From: JAGVSZ01 sp963716855
Lineage (GTDB): Bacteria; Pseudomonadota; Gammaproteobacteria; Burkholderiales; SG8-39
Direction: 5' to 3'
DNA length: 64,000 nucleotides
NCBI GenBank assembly: GCA_963716855.1
Contig: CAVQUV010000032.1
Span: 310,001 to 374,000 of the forward strand
Part shown: one piece after another, positions 15,869 to 24,310 of the stretch
Position numbering within the stretch: position 1 is the first letter of the stretch
Layout of the letters: each line of letters starts with the position of its first letter
Notes under the pieces: model-generated
What the model was told of the DNA's origin: nothing
What the model saw: the letters and a program-made list of their open reading frames with translations, nothing else
Databases searched by the model: none
Translations under genes and position numbers: made by a program

Positions 15869-16981
15869 ATGCGCATCTCCCCGAACGGCCGTCCGCCCTT
15901 CCGCGCCGACCACATCGGCAGCCTGCTCCGGCCCGCGCCGCTGCGGCACGCTTTCAAGTCCCACGCCGAGAAGGCGATCTCCGACGCCGAGCTCGGACGC
16001 ATCCAGGACGAGGCGATCCGCGACGTCGTCAAGCTGCAGGAGGGCTGCGGCCTCCAGGTCGTGACCGACGGCGAGTTCCGGCGAATCTCGTACTGGGCGC
16101 GGTTCGTGAGCCGGACCGACGGACTGACCGTGAAGGAGGCGGCGTTCCGGTTCCGCGACGAGCACGGCCACGAGTCGGACTTCACCGCGCCGCACGTCGT
16201 CGGCAAGGTGAGGCGCAGCGGCGACATCACGGTGGACGAGTTCCGGTTCGTCCAGGGGATCACGCAAGCGACGCCGAAGATCACGATGCCCGCGCCGTCG
16301 ACGATGCATTTCTGGCGCGGCACGAACTACGCGGACCCGGGTATCTACGCCGATCCGCGCCAGTTCATCGTCGATCTCGGCAGAGTCTACCAGGAGGAGA
16401 TCGCGGCGCTGGCGGTGGCCGGGGCGCGGTACGTCCAGCTCGACGAGGTCGCGATCGCGATGCTGTGCGACCCGGCGGCGCGCGAGCGGGTGAAGGCCGG
16501 CGGCAATGATCCCGAGGCGCTCGTCGACCTGTACGTCGACGCGATCAACGAGGCGGTGAAGGACCTGCCGGCCGGCATGGTGGTCGGCGTGCACATGTGC
16601 CGCGGCAACTACAAGGGCAAGTACCTCTCCGAGGGGGGCTACGACTCGATCGCGGAGAAGCTCTTCGGGCGCGCGAACGTCAATCACTTCCTGCTCGAGT
16701 ACGACACGCCGCGCGCGGGCGATTTCGCGCCGCTGCGGTTCATGCCGAAGGGGAAGGGCGTGGTGCTGGGACTGGTCAGCTCGAAGGTCGCCACGCTCGA
16801 GCCGCTTGCGGCGCTGGAGCGCCGGGTGGAGGAGGCGGCCCTGCACGTCGACGGGGACCGTCTCGCGATCAGCCCGCAGTGCGGCTTCGCGAGCACCATC
16901 GGCGGCAATCCGGTCACCGAGGCCGACGAGATTGCGAAGCTGAAGCGCTGCGTCGAGTCGGCGCAAGCGATCTGGGGCTGA
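15869..16981 (+). CDS. Cobalamin-independent methionine synthase (MetE C-terminal)-like protein
   Basis: This 370-residue TIM-barrel protein is half the length of full MetE and corresponds to its catalytic C-terminal barrel. PPFRADHIGSLLRP and VVTDGEFRRISYW match the family start, ARYVQLDEVAIAML carries the barrel acidic residues, and VHMCRGNYKGKY and QCGFASTIGGN supply the His/Cys zinc ligands (HMC and the QCGF cysteine). Stand-alone proteins of this type transfer methyl or alkyl groups to thiols; several act in catabolism rather than in methionine synthesis. It is divergent from the ligase gene with an 83-base shared promoter region, so the two may be co-regulated. Confidence 0.87.
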   Translation: MRISPNGRPPFRADHIGSLLRPAPLRHAFKSHAEKAISDAELGRIQDEAIRDVVKLQEGCGLQVVTDGEFRRISYWARFVSRTDGLTVKEAAFRFRDEHGHESDFTAPHVVGKVRRSGDITVDEFRFVQGITQATPKITMPAPSTMHFWRGTNYADPGIYADPRQFIVDLGRVYQEEIAALAVAGARYVQLDEVAIAMLCDPAARERVKAGGNDPEALVDLYVDAINEAVKDLPAGMVVGVHMCRGNYKGKYLSEGGYDSIAEKLFGRANVNHFLLEYDTPRAGDFAPLRFMPKGKGVVLGLVSSKVATLEPLAALERRVEEAALHVDGDRLAISPQCGFASTIGGNPVTEADEIAKLKRCVESAQAIWG

Positions 16982-17026
16982 CGCGGAGACAGGACTCCCC
17001 GTGAAGGGGGTGACCTGCGCGACGTC

Positions 17027-17105
17027 AAGTTATACTACGCAATGGATGCGTGTAGTATAACTTTCGGCTCGAGTTATACTACATTCAGGCTATTTGTAGG
17101 ATAAC
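17027..17105. promoter_or_regulatory. Tandem palindromes (GTTATACTAC type), probable operator-promoter
   Basis: The first palindrome has perfect 12-bp arms, AAGTTATACTAC (17027-17038) and GTAGTATAACTT (17052-17063). The second, AGTTATACTACA (17072-17083) with TGTAGGATAAC (17095-17105), has one mismatch and ends six bases before the next gene's ATG. Each forward arm contains TATACT, a good -10 box, so a repressor on these sites would cover the promoter. Confidence 0.6.
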
Positions 17106-17110
17106 CGGCC

Positions 17111-18274
17111 ATGCCGAGATTCTCCGAGCTGTCGCTGTCGGCGCAAACCCTTTACGCGCAGGCCTTCGACGCCGCGCTTGCGGCCGACGTCTCGCGCTCG
17201 ATCGCGAACATTCGCGGCGGGTCGATCGCCAGGAAGACCGTCAAGGGAGGCCAGTACTTCTACTTTCAATACCGGGACGTGAGCGGCGCGGTGCGTCAGA
17301 TCTACCTCGGTCCGGACTCCGCCAGGCTTCGCGCGCTGATCGACAAGGCCGACACACCGTCGTCGCGCACCGCGATTGCAGTCATGGCGCGCGGCGCGAT
17401 CGGTCTGCGGTGCGCCTCGGTACTGCGCAAGCACTTCCGCGTGATCGAGCGTTTGAGCGAGTACGGGTTCTTCCGCGCCGGCGGGGTTCTCATCGGCACT
17501 CACGCATTCCTCGGATACGGAAACATGCTCGGCGTCCGGTGGGGCGACGCCGACCGGACCCAGGACGTCGATCTCGCCCACGCCGGCAAGAGCGTGGCTG
17601 TCGCCCTGCCGGCGGACGTTAAGGTAGAGACGCACGGTGCCATCGAGTCGCTGGAGATGGGCCTGATCCCGATCGGCGGGCTCGGAGGGAAAGCCGGCGC
17701 CACCTATCTCAACCCAGCCGATCCCGAGCTCCGGTTGGATTTTCTGACGACGCTGCATCGGGGCAGAGACAAGCCGATCGAGCATGCCCAGCTCGGCGTC
17801 GCGCTTCAGCCGCTCTCGTTCCTCGAATACCCGCTCGAACAGGTGACGCAGCTTGCGCTGCTGAGCGAGGACGGCGCGGTTGCGGTGAACGTGCCGGCGC
17901 CCGAACGCTTCGCCCTGCACAAGCTGGTCGTCCACGGGGAACGCGGGGCGCGCTATGCCGCAAAGCGCTCCAAGGACCTCGCGCAGTCGGCTGCGCTGCT
18001 CGAGCTCCTCAAAGCACGCCGCCCGCGCGACGTCGTGGATGCCTGGGGGGATTTGATCGGGCGCGGCCCCGGCTGGCGGAAGCGCGCCAAGGCCGGGCTC
18101 GAGGCGCTCGACGCGTACGCACCCGAGCTGGAGGCCAGCGCCTGGCTCGAAGGTGGACGCAAGCCGCCGCCCGTCGCACGCGAGCCCGCCCCCCCGGCGC
18201 GGCGCGGCCCCCGGCGCCGAAAGGCCACTGCATCGTCGCGACGGTCCGGCCGCGGCGCGGCCGGCGGTCGCTAG
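17111..18274 (+). CDS. Nucleotidyltransferase-fold protein of the GSU2403/NTP_transf_8 type
   Basis: This is a 387-residue protein. The central part FFRAGGVLIGTHAFLGYGNML (quoted in part) followed by DRTQDVDLAHAG is a minimal nucleotidyltransferase core, with a GT-x-AF motif and a DxD-like QDVDLA. LRLDFLTTLHRG would supply the next acidic strand. An N-terminal helical region (SLSAQTLYAQAFDAALAADVSRS, quoted in part) and a very basic Ala/Arg C-terminus (about 45 residues) flank it. Related proteins are often toxin-like transferases, but the function here is unproved. No antitoxin partner gene is adjacent. The tandem palindromes directly before the start suggest tight repression. Confidence 0.78.
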   Translation: MPRFSELSLSAQTLYAQAFDAALAADVSRSIANIRGGSIARKTVKGGQYFYFQYRDVSGAVRQIYLGPDSARLRALIDKADTPSSRTAIAVMARGAIGLRCASVLRKHFRVIERLSEYGFFRAGGVLIGTHAFLGYGNMLGVRWGDADRTQDVDLAHAGKSVAVALPADVKVETHGAIESLEMGLIPIGGLGGKAGATYLNPADPELRLDFLTTLHRGRDKPIEHAQLGVALQPLSFLEYPLEQVTQLALLSEDGAVAVNVPAPERFALHKLVVHGERGARYAAKRSKDLAQSAALLELLKARRPRDVVDAWGDLIGRGPGWRKRAKAGLEALDAYAPELEASAWLEGGRKPPPVAREPAPPARRGPRRRKATASSRRSGRGAAGGR

Positions 18275-18705
18275 CCCGTTCCCTTAAACGACTCGTCGAG
18301 ATACTCGGTCATCTTCGCCCGGAGGTCGTCCGGGATCGGCACCGCCTTGTAGGTCGTGTGCGTGAACGTGCAGACGGTGTGGCGCGACCGGAAGCACGGC
18401 CGGTCCCCCACGAACGAGTCGATCGCCATCTCGATCGAGGCCCGGCCGAGCCGCACGACGCGCAGCTCGATGGCGAGCATGTCGCCGAAGCGTGCGGGGC
18501 CGACGAATTCCGTGCGCGTGCTCACCGTCGGGATGCCGAGCTTCTTCTTGACGATGAAGTCGGCGAACCGCTCCTCGAGGCCATAGGTGAACCAGTCCTC
18601 CATCGCGGTGTGGAGGAGGTCGAAGAAGCGCGGGAAATAGACGATGCCCGCGGGATCGCAGTGGGAGAAGAGGATCGGGTACTCGACGCGGAAGACCTTG
18701 CGCAT
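18271..18705 (-). CDS. Acyl-CoA thioesterase (4-hydroxybenzoyl-CoA thioesterase type)
   Basis: This is a 144-residue hot-dog-fold protein. YPILFSHCDPAGIVYFPRFFDLLHTAMEDW (quoted in part) contains the catalytic Asp within CDPAGI and is the hallmark of the 4HBT family. TRTEFVGPARFGDMLAIELRV and SRHTVCTFTHTTYKAVPIPDDLR complete it. It would hydrolyse an acyl- or aroyl-CoA in the cytosol. A second member of the same family lies immediately upstream (18855-19277). A 65-bp copy of this gene's 5' end is repeated between the two genes. Confidence 0.9.
   Translation of the reverse strand: MRKVFRVEYPILFSHCDPAGIVYFPRFFDLLHTAMEDWFTYGLEERFADFIVKKKLGIPTVSTRTEFVGPARFGDMLAIELRVVRLGRASIEMAIDSFVGDRPCFRSRHTVCTFTHTTYKAVPIPDDLRAKMTEYLDESFKGTG
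18641..18705. repeat. Direct repeat copy 1 (5' end of thioesterase gene)
   Basis: These 65 bases, ending at the start codon of the 144-residue thioesterase, are repeated identically at 18769-18833, 128 bases away. They encode the first 21 codons (MRKVFRVEYPILFSHCDPAG and one more). Confidence 0.9.
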
Positions 18706-18736
18706 TACTGACCCCGCGGGCCGACTTGGGGGACAT

Positions 18737-18759
18737 ACAAGGGGGCGTCGCCCCCTTGT
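18737..18759. terminator. Hairpin ACAAGGGGGCG-T-CGCCCCCTTGT between duplicated gene ends
   Basis: The stem is a perfect 11 bp. No long U-run follows on the minus strand beyond TATGT, so it is either a weak terminator or a REP-like palindrome. It lies in the spacer of the 65-bp direct repeat. Confidence 0.4.
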
Positions 18760-18768
18760 TCAAGCGGA

Positions 18769-18833
18769 ACGATGCCCGCGGGATCGCAGTGGGAGAAGAG
18801 GATCGGGTACTCGACGCGGAAGACCTTGCGCAT
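18769..18833. repeat. Direct repeat copy 2 (orphan 5' end of thioesterase gene)
   Basis: Identical to 18641-18705. It contains a complete start codon and 21 codons and then runs into the hairpin spacer and stops, so it is a decapitated duplicate that could still be translated as a short peptide. Confidence 0.88.
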
Positions 18834-18854
18834 GGGCGCGGATGGTATCAGCGC

Positions 18855-19277
18855 TTACGCGTGCGGGGCGACGTACGACTCCATCTTCGCCCTCAGGTCG
18901 TCGGGCACCGGAATCGCGCGGTAGGTGTCGAGCGAGATCATCGCGACCTTGTGGCGCGCGCGGAATTTCTCGTCGCCGTCCACCGTGCCGCGGATCGAGA
19001 ACTCGATCGAGCTGCGGCCGAGCTTCCCGATCGTGAGGGTGAGCTTGAGGCGGTCGCTCAGGCGGCACGGCCGGTAGAAGTGGCAGCCGGTGTCGACGAT
19101 CGGGAAGCCCCAGCGGCGCACGAGGTGGATCTCGTTGAAGGTCATGCCGATCACCTCGGCGAACCAGTCCTCGACCGTGCCGTTGCACATGTCGAAGAAG
19201 TGGACGAAATAGACGATGCCGCCCGGGTCGCACTGCGAGAAGCGGATCACGCGCTCGGTGGAGAAGGTCTTGGCCAT
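18855..19277 (-). CDS. Acyl-CoA thioesterase (4HBT type), second paralogue
   Basis: This is a 140-residue protein. ATG 19277 is chosen because the longer frame starts in REP palindromes. RVIRFSQCDPGGIVYFVHFFDM shows the catalytic Asp of the family, and the tail TYRAIPVPDDLRAKMESYV parallels the neighbour's AVPIPDDLRAKMTEYL. Clear homology with the 18271-18705 protein indicates an old tandem duplication with divergence. It probably hydrolyses a related CoA ester formed in the ferredoxin-oxidoreductase pathway encoded next to it. Confidence 0.9.
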   Translation of the reverse strand: MAKTFSTERVIRFSQCDPGGIVYFVHFFDMCNGTVEDWFAEVIGMTFNEIHLVRRWGFPIVDTGCHFYRPCRLSDRLKLTLTIGKLGRSSIEFSIRGTVDGDEKFRARHKVAMISLDTYRAIPVPDDLRAKMESYVAPHA

Positions 19278-19286
19278 CAGAGCTGG

Positions 19287-19342
19287 ATTCCGGCTTGCGC
19301 CGGAATGACGAAATGCTCCGTCACCCCGGCGAAAGCCGGGGT
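19287..19342. repeat. Paired REP-like palindromes
   Basis: ATTCCGGCTTGCGCCGGAAT (19287-19306) and ACCCCGGCGAAAGCCGGGGT (19323-19342) are two hairpins of the widespread GTCATTCCGG...CCGGAATCCAG type. They lie between the iorA-type gene and the thioesterase gene. Confidence 0.75.
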
Positions 19343-19380
19343 CCAGTCGGTGTTGCCGCAATCCACGTGGGTCATGCCGT

Positions 19381-21528
19381 TCAAGCCGGCTGCATCCACC
19401 CGATCACCGTCGAGCGCGCCCGGTGCTTCAGCCGGTCCCACCAGCCCGGGTTCTGCACGATCTCGGCGCGGAAGAAGCTCGGGCACAGGATCGCCGCGTG
19501 CGCGACCTCGCCGCACAACCCGCAACCCACGCATCCGTTGTTCACGTGCGCCACCGGGTCGACCTTCAGCGGGTCGGAGGAATCCTTCACCGTGAGCGAC
19601 GGGCAGCCCGAGAGGCGGATGCACGAGTGATCGCCCGAGCACACATCCTCGTCCACGCCGAAGCGCGTGCGCACCACGCGGCCGCCCGAGCTCAGCAGCT
19701 TCGCGATCACCGGGCGGATGCGGCGCTGGCGCTCGAGCTGGCACTCCGCCTCCGCAACGATCACCTTCAGGCCGGGCTCGGACGTGTTGAACGCCTCCTT
19801 CAGCGTCCGCGCCATATCGGACACCTTGTACGTGTAGACCGTCCGCAGCCACTTCACGCCCAGGCCGCGCAGCGTGTTCTCGATCGTCCGGTCGGTGTGG
19901 ACGGCGCTCCGCTCGCGCGCCAGGTCCTTCGCGGCTTCGAGCGGCGAGGAGACGATCTCCTGCGTGCCGGTCGCCGAGGTGTAGCCGTTCTTCATGATGA
20001 CGAGCACGCCGTCGCCGCGGTTGAGCAGGTTGGAGGCGACGCCCGAGAGCAGCCCGTTGTGCCAGAACCCGCCGTCGCCCATGATCGACAGCGTGCGCCG
20101 TTCCATCGAGGGCCCGACGCCCGCCGCGCTCGCGAGGCTCATGCCGTAGCCGAGGATCGAGTTGCCTTGAGAGAAGGGCTCGAAGGTCGCGAACGCATGG
20201 CAGCCGATGTCGGCGGCGACGTGCGGCTCGCCGATCTCGCGCTTCGCGAGCTTCATCGCCGCGAACACCGGGCGCTCCGGGCAGCCGACGCAGAACGTCG
20301 GCGGACGCGGCGGGAGCGGCTGGCCAAGGATCTCCCCGGCACGGGCACGCGTCGCGTCCAGGGCCTCCAGCCAGCGTGCGCCGGGCGACGTGTCGAGGTG
20401 TGCGAGGTGCGCGGCGAGGAAGCGCGCGAGCCCGCGGACCACTACCTCGGTCGTGTACTCGCCGGCCTGCACCAGCACGTCCTTGCCGTGAAGCTTCGTT
20501 TGAAGGTCCGCCCGGCGCAGGAGCGTCGCGATGTCCTGCTCGATGAACTCGGGCCGGCCTTCCTCGACGACGAGCACCGCCCGCTTGCCGGCGCAGAAAG
20601 CCGAGATCTCTTCCGGCACGAGCGGATAGACGACGTTCAGCGCGAGGATCGGGATGCGGCAGGCGCCGAAGTGGTCGGCGAGCCCGAGCACCTGCAGCGC
20701 GCGCACGACGTTGTTGTACAGGCCGCCTTGCACGATGATGCCAACGTCGCGCTCGGTCCCGTCGAACACCTCGTTCAGCCGGTGCTCGGCGATGAACCTG
20801 CGCGCGGCGGGCAGCCGTACCTCGGCTTTGAGCTTCTCCTGCTTGAAGGTCGCCGGGGGATGCGAGAGCCGTTCGTACACGAACTCGGGCGGAGCGCTCA
20901 GGCGCAGCCGGGTCGACACGGCCGGCGCGCGGTTCGCGCGCGCGACGAAGCTCCCGGTGACGTGGCACGCACGGATGCGCAGGTCCATGAACACCGGCGT
21001 GTTCGACGCCTCGGAAAGCTCGAAGCCCTTCTCGACCAGGTTCACGATCGTGGCGAGTTCGGGACGCGGATCGAGCATCCACAGCGAGGACTTGAGCGCG
21101 ACCGCATGCGTGCGCTCGAGCGCGACGCTCGCGCCCTCGCCGTAGTCCTCGCCGACCACGATCAGCGCGCCGCCCACGACGCCCGCGGTGCTGAGGTAGG
21201 AGAGCGCGTCGGAGGCGACGTTGGTGCCGACGATCGACTTCCAGGTCACCGCGCCGCGCATCGGGTAGTTGATGGAGGCGCCGAGCATCGCCGCGGCGGA
21301 GGCCTCGTTGGTGCACGCCTCGACGTGCACGCCGAGCTCGTCCAGGTAGTCGCGCGCCTGCACCATGACGTCGAGCAGGTGCGAGACCGGCGCGCCCTGG
21401 TAGCCGCCGACGTACGCCACGCCCGACTGCAGCAGGGCCTTCGTCACGGCGAGAATGCCCTCGCCGTGGAAGGTCTCGCCGTCGCCGAGCTTCAGGTTCT
21501 GGATCTCGTCGTGGAAGGAGACTTCCAT
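19381..21528 (-). CDS. Indolepyruvate ferredoxin oxidoreductase-like alpha subunit, copy 1
   Basis: This is a 715-residue protein with a thiamine-pyrophosphate-binding 2-ketoacid oxidoreductase layout. The N-terminal pyrimidine-binding domain has VGGYQGAPVSHLLDV and ACTNEASAAAMLGASINYP. The TPP motif is IMGDGGFWHNGLLSGV ... VIMKNGYTS. The C-terminal ferredoxin-like part has CSGDHSCIRLSGCPSL and NNGCVGCGLCGEVAHAA for iron-sulfur clusters. It oxidatively decarboxylates an aryl- or branched 2-ketoacid to acyl-CoA and reduces ferredoxin. There is no beta-subunit gene directly beside it; the only one lies at 24311-25921 next to copy 2. Confidence 0.9.
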   Translation of the reverse strand: MEVSFHDEIQNLKLGDGETFHGEGILAVTKALLQSGVAYVGGYQGAPVSHLLDVMVQARDYLDELGVHVEACTNEASAAAMLGASINYPMRGAVTWKSIVGTNVASDALSYLSTAGVVGGALIVVGEDYGEGASVALERTHAVALKSSLWMLDPRPELATIVNLVEKGFELSEASNTPVFMDLRIRACHVTGSFVARANRAPAVSTRLRLSAPPEFVYERLSHPPATFKQEKLKAEVRLPAARRFIAEHRLNEVFDGTERDVGIIVQGGLYNNVVRALQVLGLADHFGACRIPILALNVVYPLVPEEISAFCAGKRAVLVVEEGRPEFIEQDIATLLRRADLQTKLHGKDVLVQAGEYTTEVVVRGLARFLAAHLAHLDTSPGARWLEALDATRARAGEILGQPLPPRPPTFCVGCPERPVFAAMKLAKREIGEPHVAADIGCHAFATFEPFSQGNSILGYGMSLASAAGVGPSMERRTLSIMGDGGFWHNGLLSGVASNLLNRGDGVLVIMKNGYTSATGTQEIVSSPLEAAKDLARERSAVHTDRTIENTLRGLGVKWLRTVYTYKVSDMARTLKEAFNTSEPGLKVIVAEAECQLERQRRIRPVIAKLLSSGGRVVRTRFGVDEDVCSGDHSCIRLSGCPSLTVKDSSDPLKVDPVAHVNNGCVGCGLCGEVAHAAILCPSFFRAEIVQNPGWWDRLKHRARSTVIGWMQPA

Positions 21529-21700
21529 GATTGCTCCTCAGGACCGCTTCCGTCGCGGCGCCTTCGTGGTTTTATCGAGCTTACCGCGTCCGCCCGCGGC
21601 GCGCGGCGCCCCGCGCTCGGGCGGCCGGGCGTCGAGGCCGAGGTTGTCCCGCATCGCGCCCTTGCTGTACCGTTCTAGAACAACCACCGGAGGAAGACCG

Positions 21701-22663
21701 ATGAACGCCAGGCAACTCTCGTCCGCAGCCGCGCTCGCCGCGCTCGTGACGCTCGCCCCGCTCGCGCAGGCCCAGGAGGTCACGCTCAGGGCGGCGATGT
21801 TCGTGCCGCCGAACACGACCTTCGGGGAGATGTGCGGCCGGTTCGTGGAGCACGTCAATTCGACCTACAAGGGGACGGTGCAGATCCGCGTGGTCGGCGG
21901 CCCCGACGCGGTGCCGCCCTTCGAGCAGGGCAACGCGCTGCGCACCGGCGTGCTCGACGTCGCGTGCCTGCCGCCGGCGTTCTACGTCAGCGCGATGCCG
22001 GAAGCGGACGTGGCGATCCTGTCGACGCTCAACTTCAGGCAGCAGCGCCAGTCGGGCGCGTGGGACGCGCTCAACAAGGCCCACAACCAGCGCATGAACG
22101 CGTGGCTGCTCGCGGCCTACGGCGACGGCGTCGAGTTCCACGTCTTCACCAACCGGCCGGTGGCCTCGATCGACGACCTGAAGGCGATGAAGCTGCGCAC
22201 GACGCCGAACTACACGCCGTTCTTCTCGACCATCGGCGCGACGCTGATCAACACGCCGCCCGGCGAGGTGCGCACCGCCCTCGAGCGCGGCGTGGTCGAC
22301 GGCTACGGCTGGCCGCTGATCGGCATCTTCGACCTCGGCTGGGGGAGCTTCACCAAGTTCCGCATCGATCCCGGGTTCTACAACGTGGTCGTGAACGTCC
22401 TGGTGAACTTCCCGAAGTGGACGAGTCTCACGGACGCCCAGCGCGCGGCGCTGACGAAGGGCGCCGAATGGCTGGAGAACGAGAACACGAAGTGGGCCGC
22501 CGAGAAGGTGGCCTCCGAGCGCAAGCGGCAGGCCGAGGCGGGGATCAAGCCGGCCGAGCTCGGGCCGTCGTTCCGCAAGCAGGCCTACGACGCGTACTGG
22601 GCGGAGCTCAACAAGCGCGCGCCGGACGCGGTCAAGACGCTGCGGCCCCTGTTCGACAAGTAG
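21701..22663 (+). CDS. TRAP transporter substrate-binding protein (DctP family), orphan
   Basis: This is a 320-residue protein. ATG 21701 follows GGAGGAAG. The signal peptide MNARQLSSAAALAALVTLAP (continuing to AQAQ) directs export. The mature protein shows the DctP pattern: GNALRTGVLDVACLPPAFY, the conserved Arg region LKAMKLRTTPNYTPFFSTIG, and PPGEVRTALERGVVDGYGWP. It would bind a carboxylate in the periplasm. No dctQ/dctM genes follow it; it is divergent from iorA copy 1 and precedes the enolase-superfamily gene. It may feed the DctQM pair encoded at 28080-29934. Confidence 0.9.
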   Translation: MNARQLSSAAALAALVTLAPLAQAQEVTLRAAMFVPPNTTFGEMCGRFVEHVNSTYKGTVQIRVVGGPDAVPPFEQGNALRTGVLDVACLPPAFYVSAMPEADVAILSTLNFRQQRQSGAWDALNKAHNQRMNAWLLAAYGDGVEFHVFTNRPVASIDDLKAMKLRTTPNYTPFFSTIGATLINTPPGEVRTALERGVVDGYGWPLIGIFDLGWGSFTKFRIDPGFYNVVVNVLVNFPKWTSLTDAQRAALTKGAEWLENENTKWAAEKVASERKRQAEAGIKPAELGPSFRKQAYDAYWAELNKRAPDAVKTLRPLFDK

Positions 22664-22724
22664 CGGCGCGGGCTCGCGTGGAGCGCACCCCGCACGAGCG
22701 CCTCGCGCCCGGCGCGGTCGAGTG

Positions 22725-23886
22725 ATGCGCATCCTGGCGGTCCGCGAGGCGACGGTCCCGATCGGTGCGCGGATGCGCAACGCGTCGATCGCGTTCGACA
22801 CGATGACGGCCTCGGCGCTGGCGATCGTCACCGACCGCCACGTCGGGGGCCGCCGTCGTCGGCTATGCGTTCGATTCGATCGGGCGGTACGGCAAGGGCG
22901 GCCTGCTCGCGGAGCGCTTCGTGCCGCGGCTCCTCGCCGCCGCCCCCGATCAGCTGCTCGACGCATCGGGACTGATCGACCCGGTGCGCGCCTGGCCGGT
23001 CGTGATGGCGAACGAGAAGGAGGGCGGCCACGGGGAGCGTCCCGGGGCGGTCGGGCTCCTCGACGCCGCGCTGTGGGACGCGCGCGCGAAGGCGGAAGGC
23101 CGGCCGCTCTGGCGGATTCTCGCGGACCGCTACGGAACGCCTGCGGCGACGCCCGCCATCGCGACCTACGGTTCGTGCGGCCACTATCGCCCGGGGGAAT
23201 CGCTCGCCGACCTGGTGGCCGAGGTGCGACGCGCCGCCGACGCCGGCTACGCCACGGTCAAGATCAAGGTCGGCGGCGCGAGCATCGAAGAGGACTCGCG
23301 GCGCGTGGCCGCGGCGCGCGAGGTCGTCGCCCGCGTCGCGGTCGACGTGAACGGCCGGCTGGGCGACACGTTGGCGGATTCGTGGCTCGCGGCGATGGCC
23401 GAAGCCCGGGTCGAATGGGTCGAGGAGCCGGCGTCGCCGCTCGACTACCAGTCGCTCGCGCGGATCGCCGCGCGCAGCGCGACGCCGATCGCGACCGGCG
23501 AGAATCTGTTCTCGCTCGACGACGCCCGCAATCTGCTGCGCTACGGCGGGCTCCGGCCGGATCGCGACCGCCTCCAGTTCGACATGCTGCTCGCCTATGG
23601 CGTGCCGGAGTACGCGCGCATCCTCGAGTTTTCCGCGACGGCGGGATGGCCGCGCGCGGCATTCTGGCCGCACGCGGGGCACCTCTTCGCGGCGCACTGC
23701 GTCGCCGGGCTGGCGCTCGGGTCGGCCGAGGCCGCGCCCGACGCGTCGCTCCCGTACGGCGGCTACTGGGACGGCGTGCCGGTGCGCGCCGGACGGATCG
23801 AGATTCCCGCCGTGCCCGGCGTCGGCTACGAGGCGAAGGCGAACCTGCACGCATTGCTGCGCAATGCGCTAGAGACCGATACCTGA
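22725..23886 (+). CDS. Mandelate racemase/muconate-lactonizing enzyme family protein, apparent frameshift
   Basis: The N-terminal capping domain starts MRILAVREATVPIGARMRNA. The frame breaks in a GGGGG run near 22850, where one extra G is enough to explain the shift. It then resumes as AAVVGYAFDSIGRYG. The barrel carries the MLE-type KIKVGG lysine motif, VDVNGRLG with the first metal-binding Asp, VEEPASPLDY with the second acidic ligand, and ATGENL with the third, followed by WPHAGHLFAAH. The enzyme abstracts an alpha proton from a carboxylate to racemise or dehydrate it. The substrate is probably the acid bound by the preceding DctP. Confidence 0.87.
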
Positions 23887-23897
23887 AGGAGACCCGC

Positions 23898-24308
23898 ATG
23901 AAAGCGAAGCTGCGCCACATCGCGATTTCGGTGCCCGACCTGAAGAGCGCCGCTGCGTTCTACAAGGAGACGTTCGGGCTGGCGGAGGTGAACTACGTCG
24001 AGACGCCCTACGGCGACGGCCTCTCGCTCTCCGACGGCGTGATCAACCTGACGCTGCTCAAGTTCCACAGCGACGACGCGGCGGGCGACGAGCGCGGCAA
24101 GGACTTCGTCGGCCTCCACCACATGGGTTTCATCGTCGACGACCTCGAGGCGATGAGCGCGCGCATCAAGGCGAACGGCGGCCGGTTCCACCGCGAGCTG
24201 AAGGGCGGGGGCGGGGTCGACTTCGAGCGCAAGTTCCGCGACCCGAACGGCGTCGTGTTCGACATCTCCCACCACGGCTGGGTGGGGATCGCGCCCGAGA
24301 AGGGCTGA
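23898..24308 (+). CDS. VOC (glyoxalase/dioxygenase) superfamily protein
   Basis: This is a 136-residue protein beginning MKAKLRHIAISVPDLKSAAA after GAAGGAG. The two beta-alpha-beta-beta-beta modules are visible: HIAISV with the first metal histidine, LHHMGFIVDDLEAMSARI with the second, and a terminal RDPNGVVFDISHHG carrying a Glu/Asp-type ligand. Members include lactoylglutathione lyases, methylmalonyl-CoA epimerases and ring-cleavage dioxygenases; the sequence does not decide between them. It follows the enolase-superfamily gene by 11 bases and probably belongs to the same transcript. It converges on the IorB-type gene with two bases between them. Confidence 0.88.
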   Translation: MKAKLRHIAISVPDLKSAAAFYKETFGLAEVNYVETPYGDGLSLSDGVINLTLLKFHSDDAAGDERGKDFVGLHHMGFIVDDLEAMSARIKANGGRFHRELKGGGGVDFERKFRDPNGVVFDISHHGWVGIAPEKG

Positions 24309-24310
24309 GC

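Noticed and set aside
17111..18274. Calling the nucleotidyltransferase-fold gene a complete toxin-antitoxin pair
   Set aside because: No second small gene overlaps or adjoins it on either side; only one component is visible.
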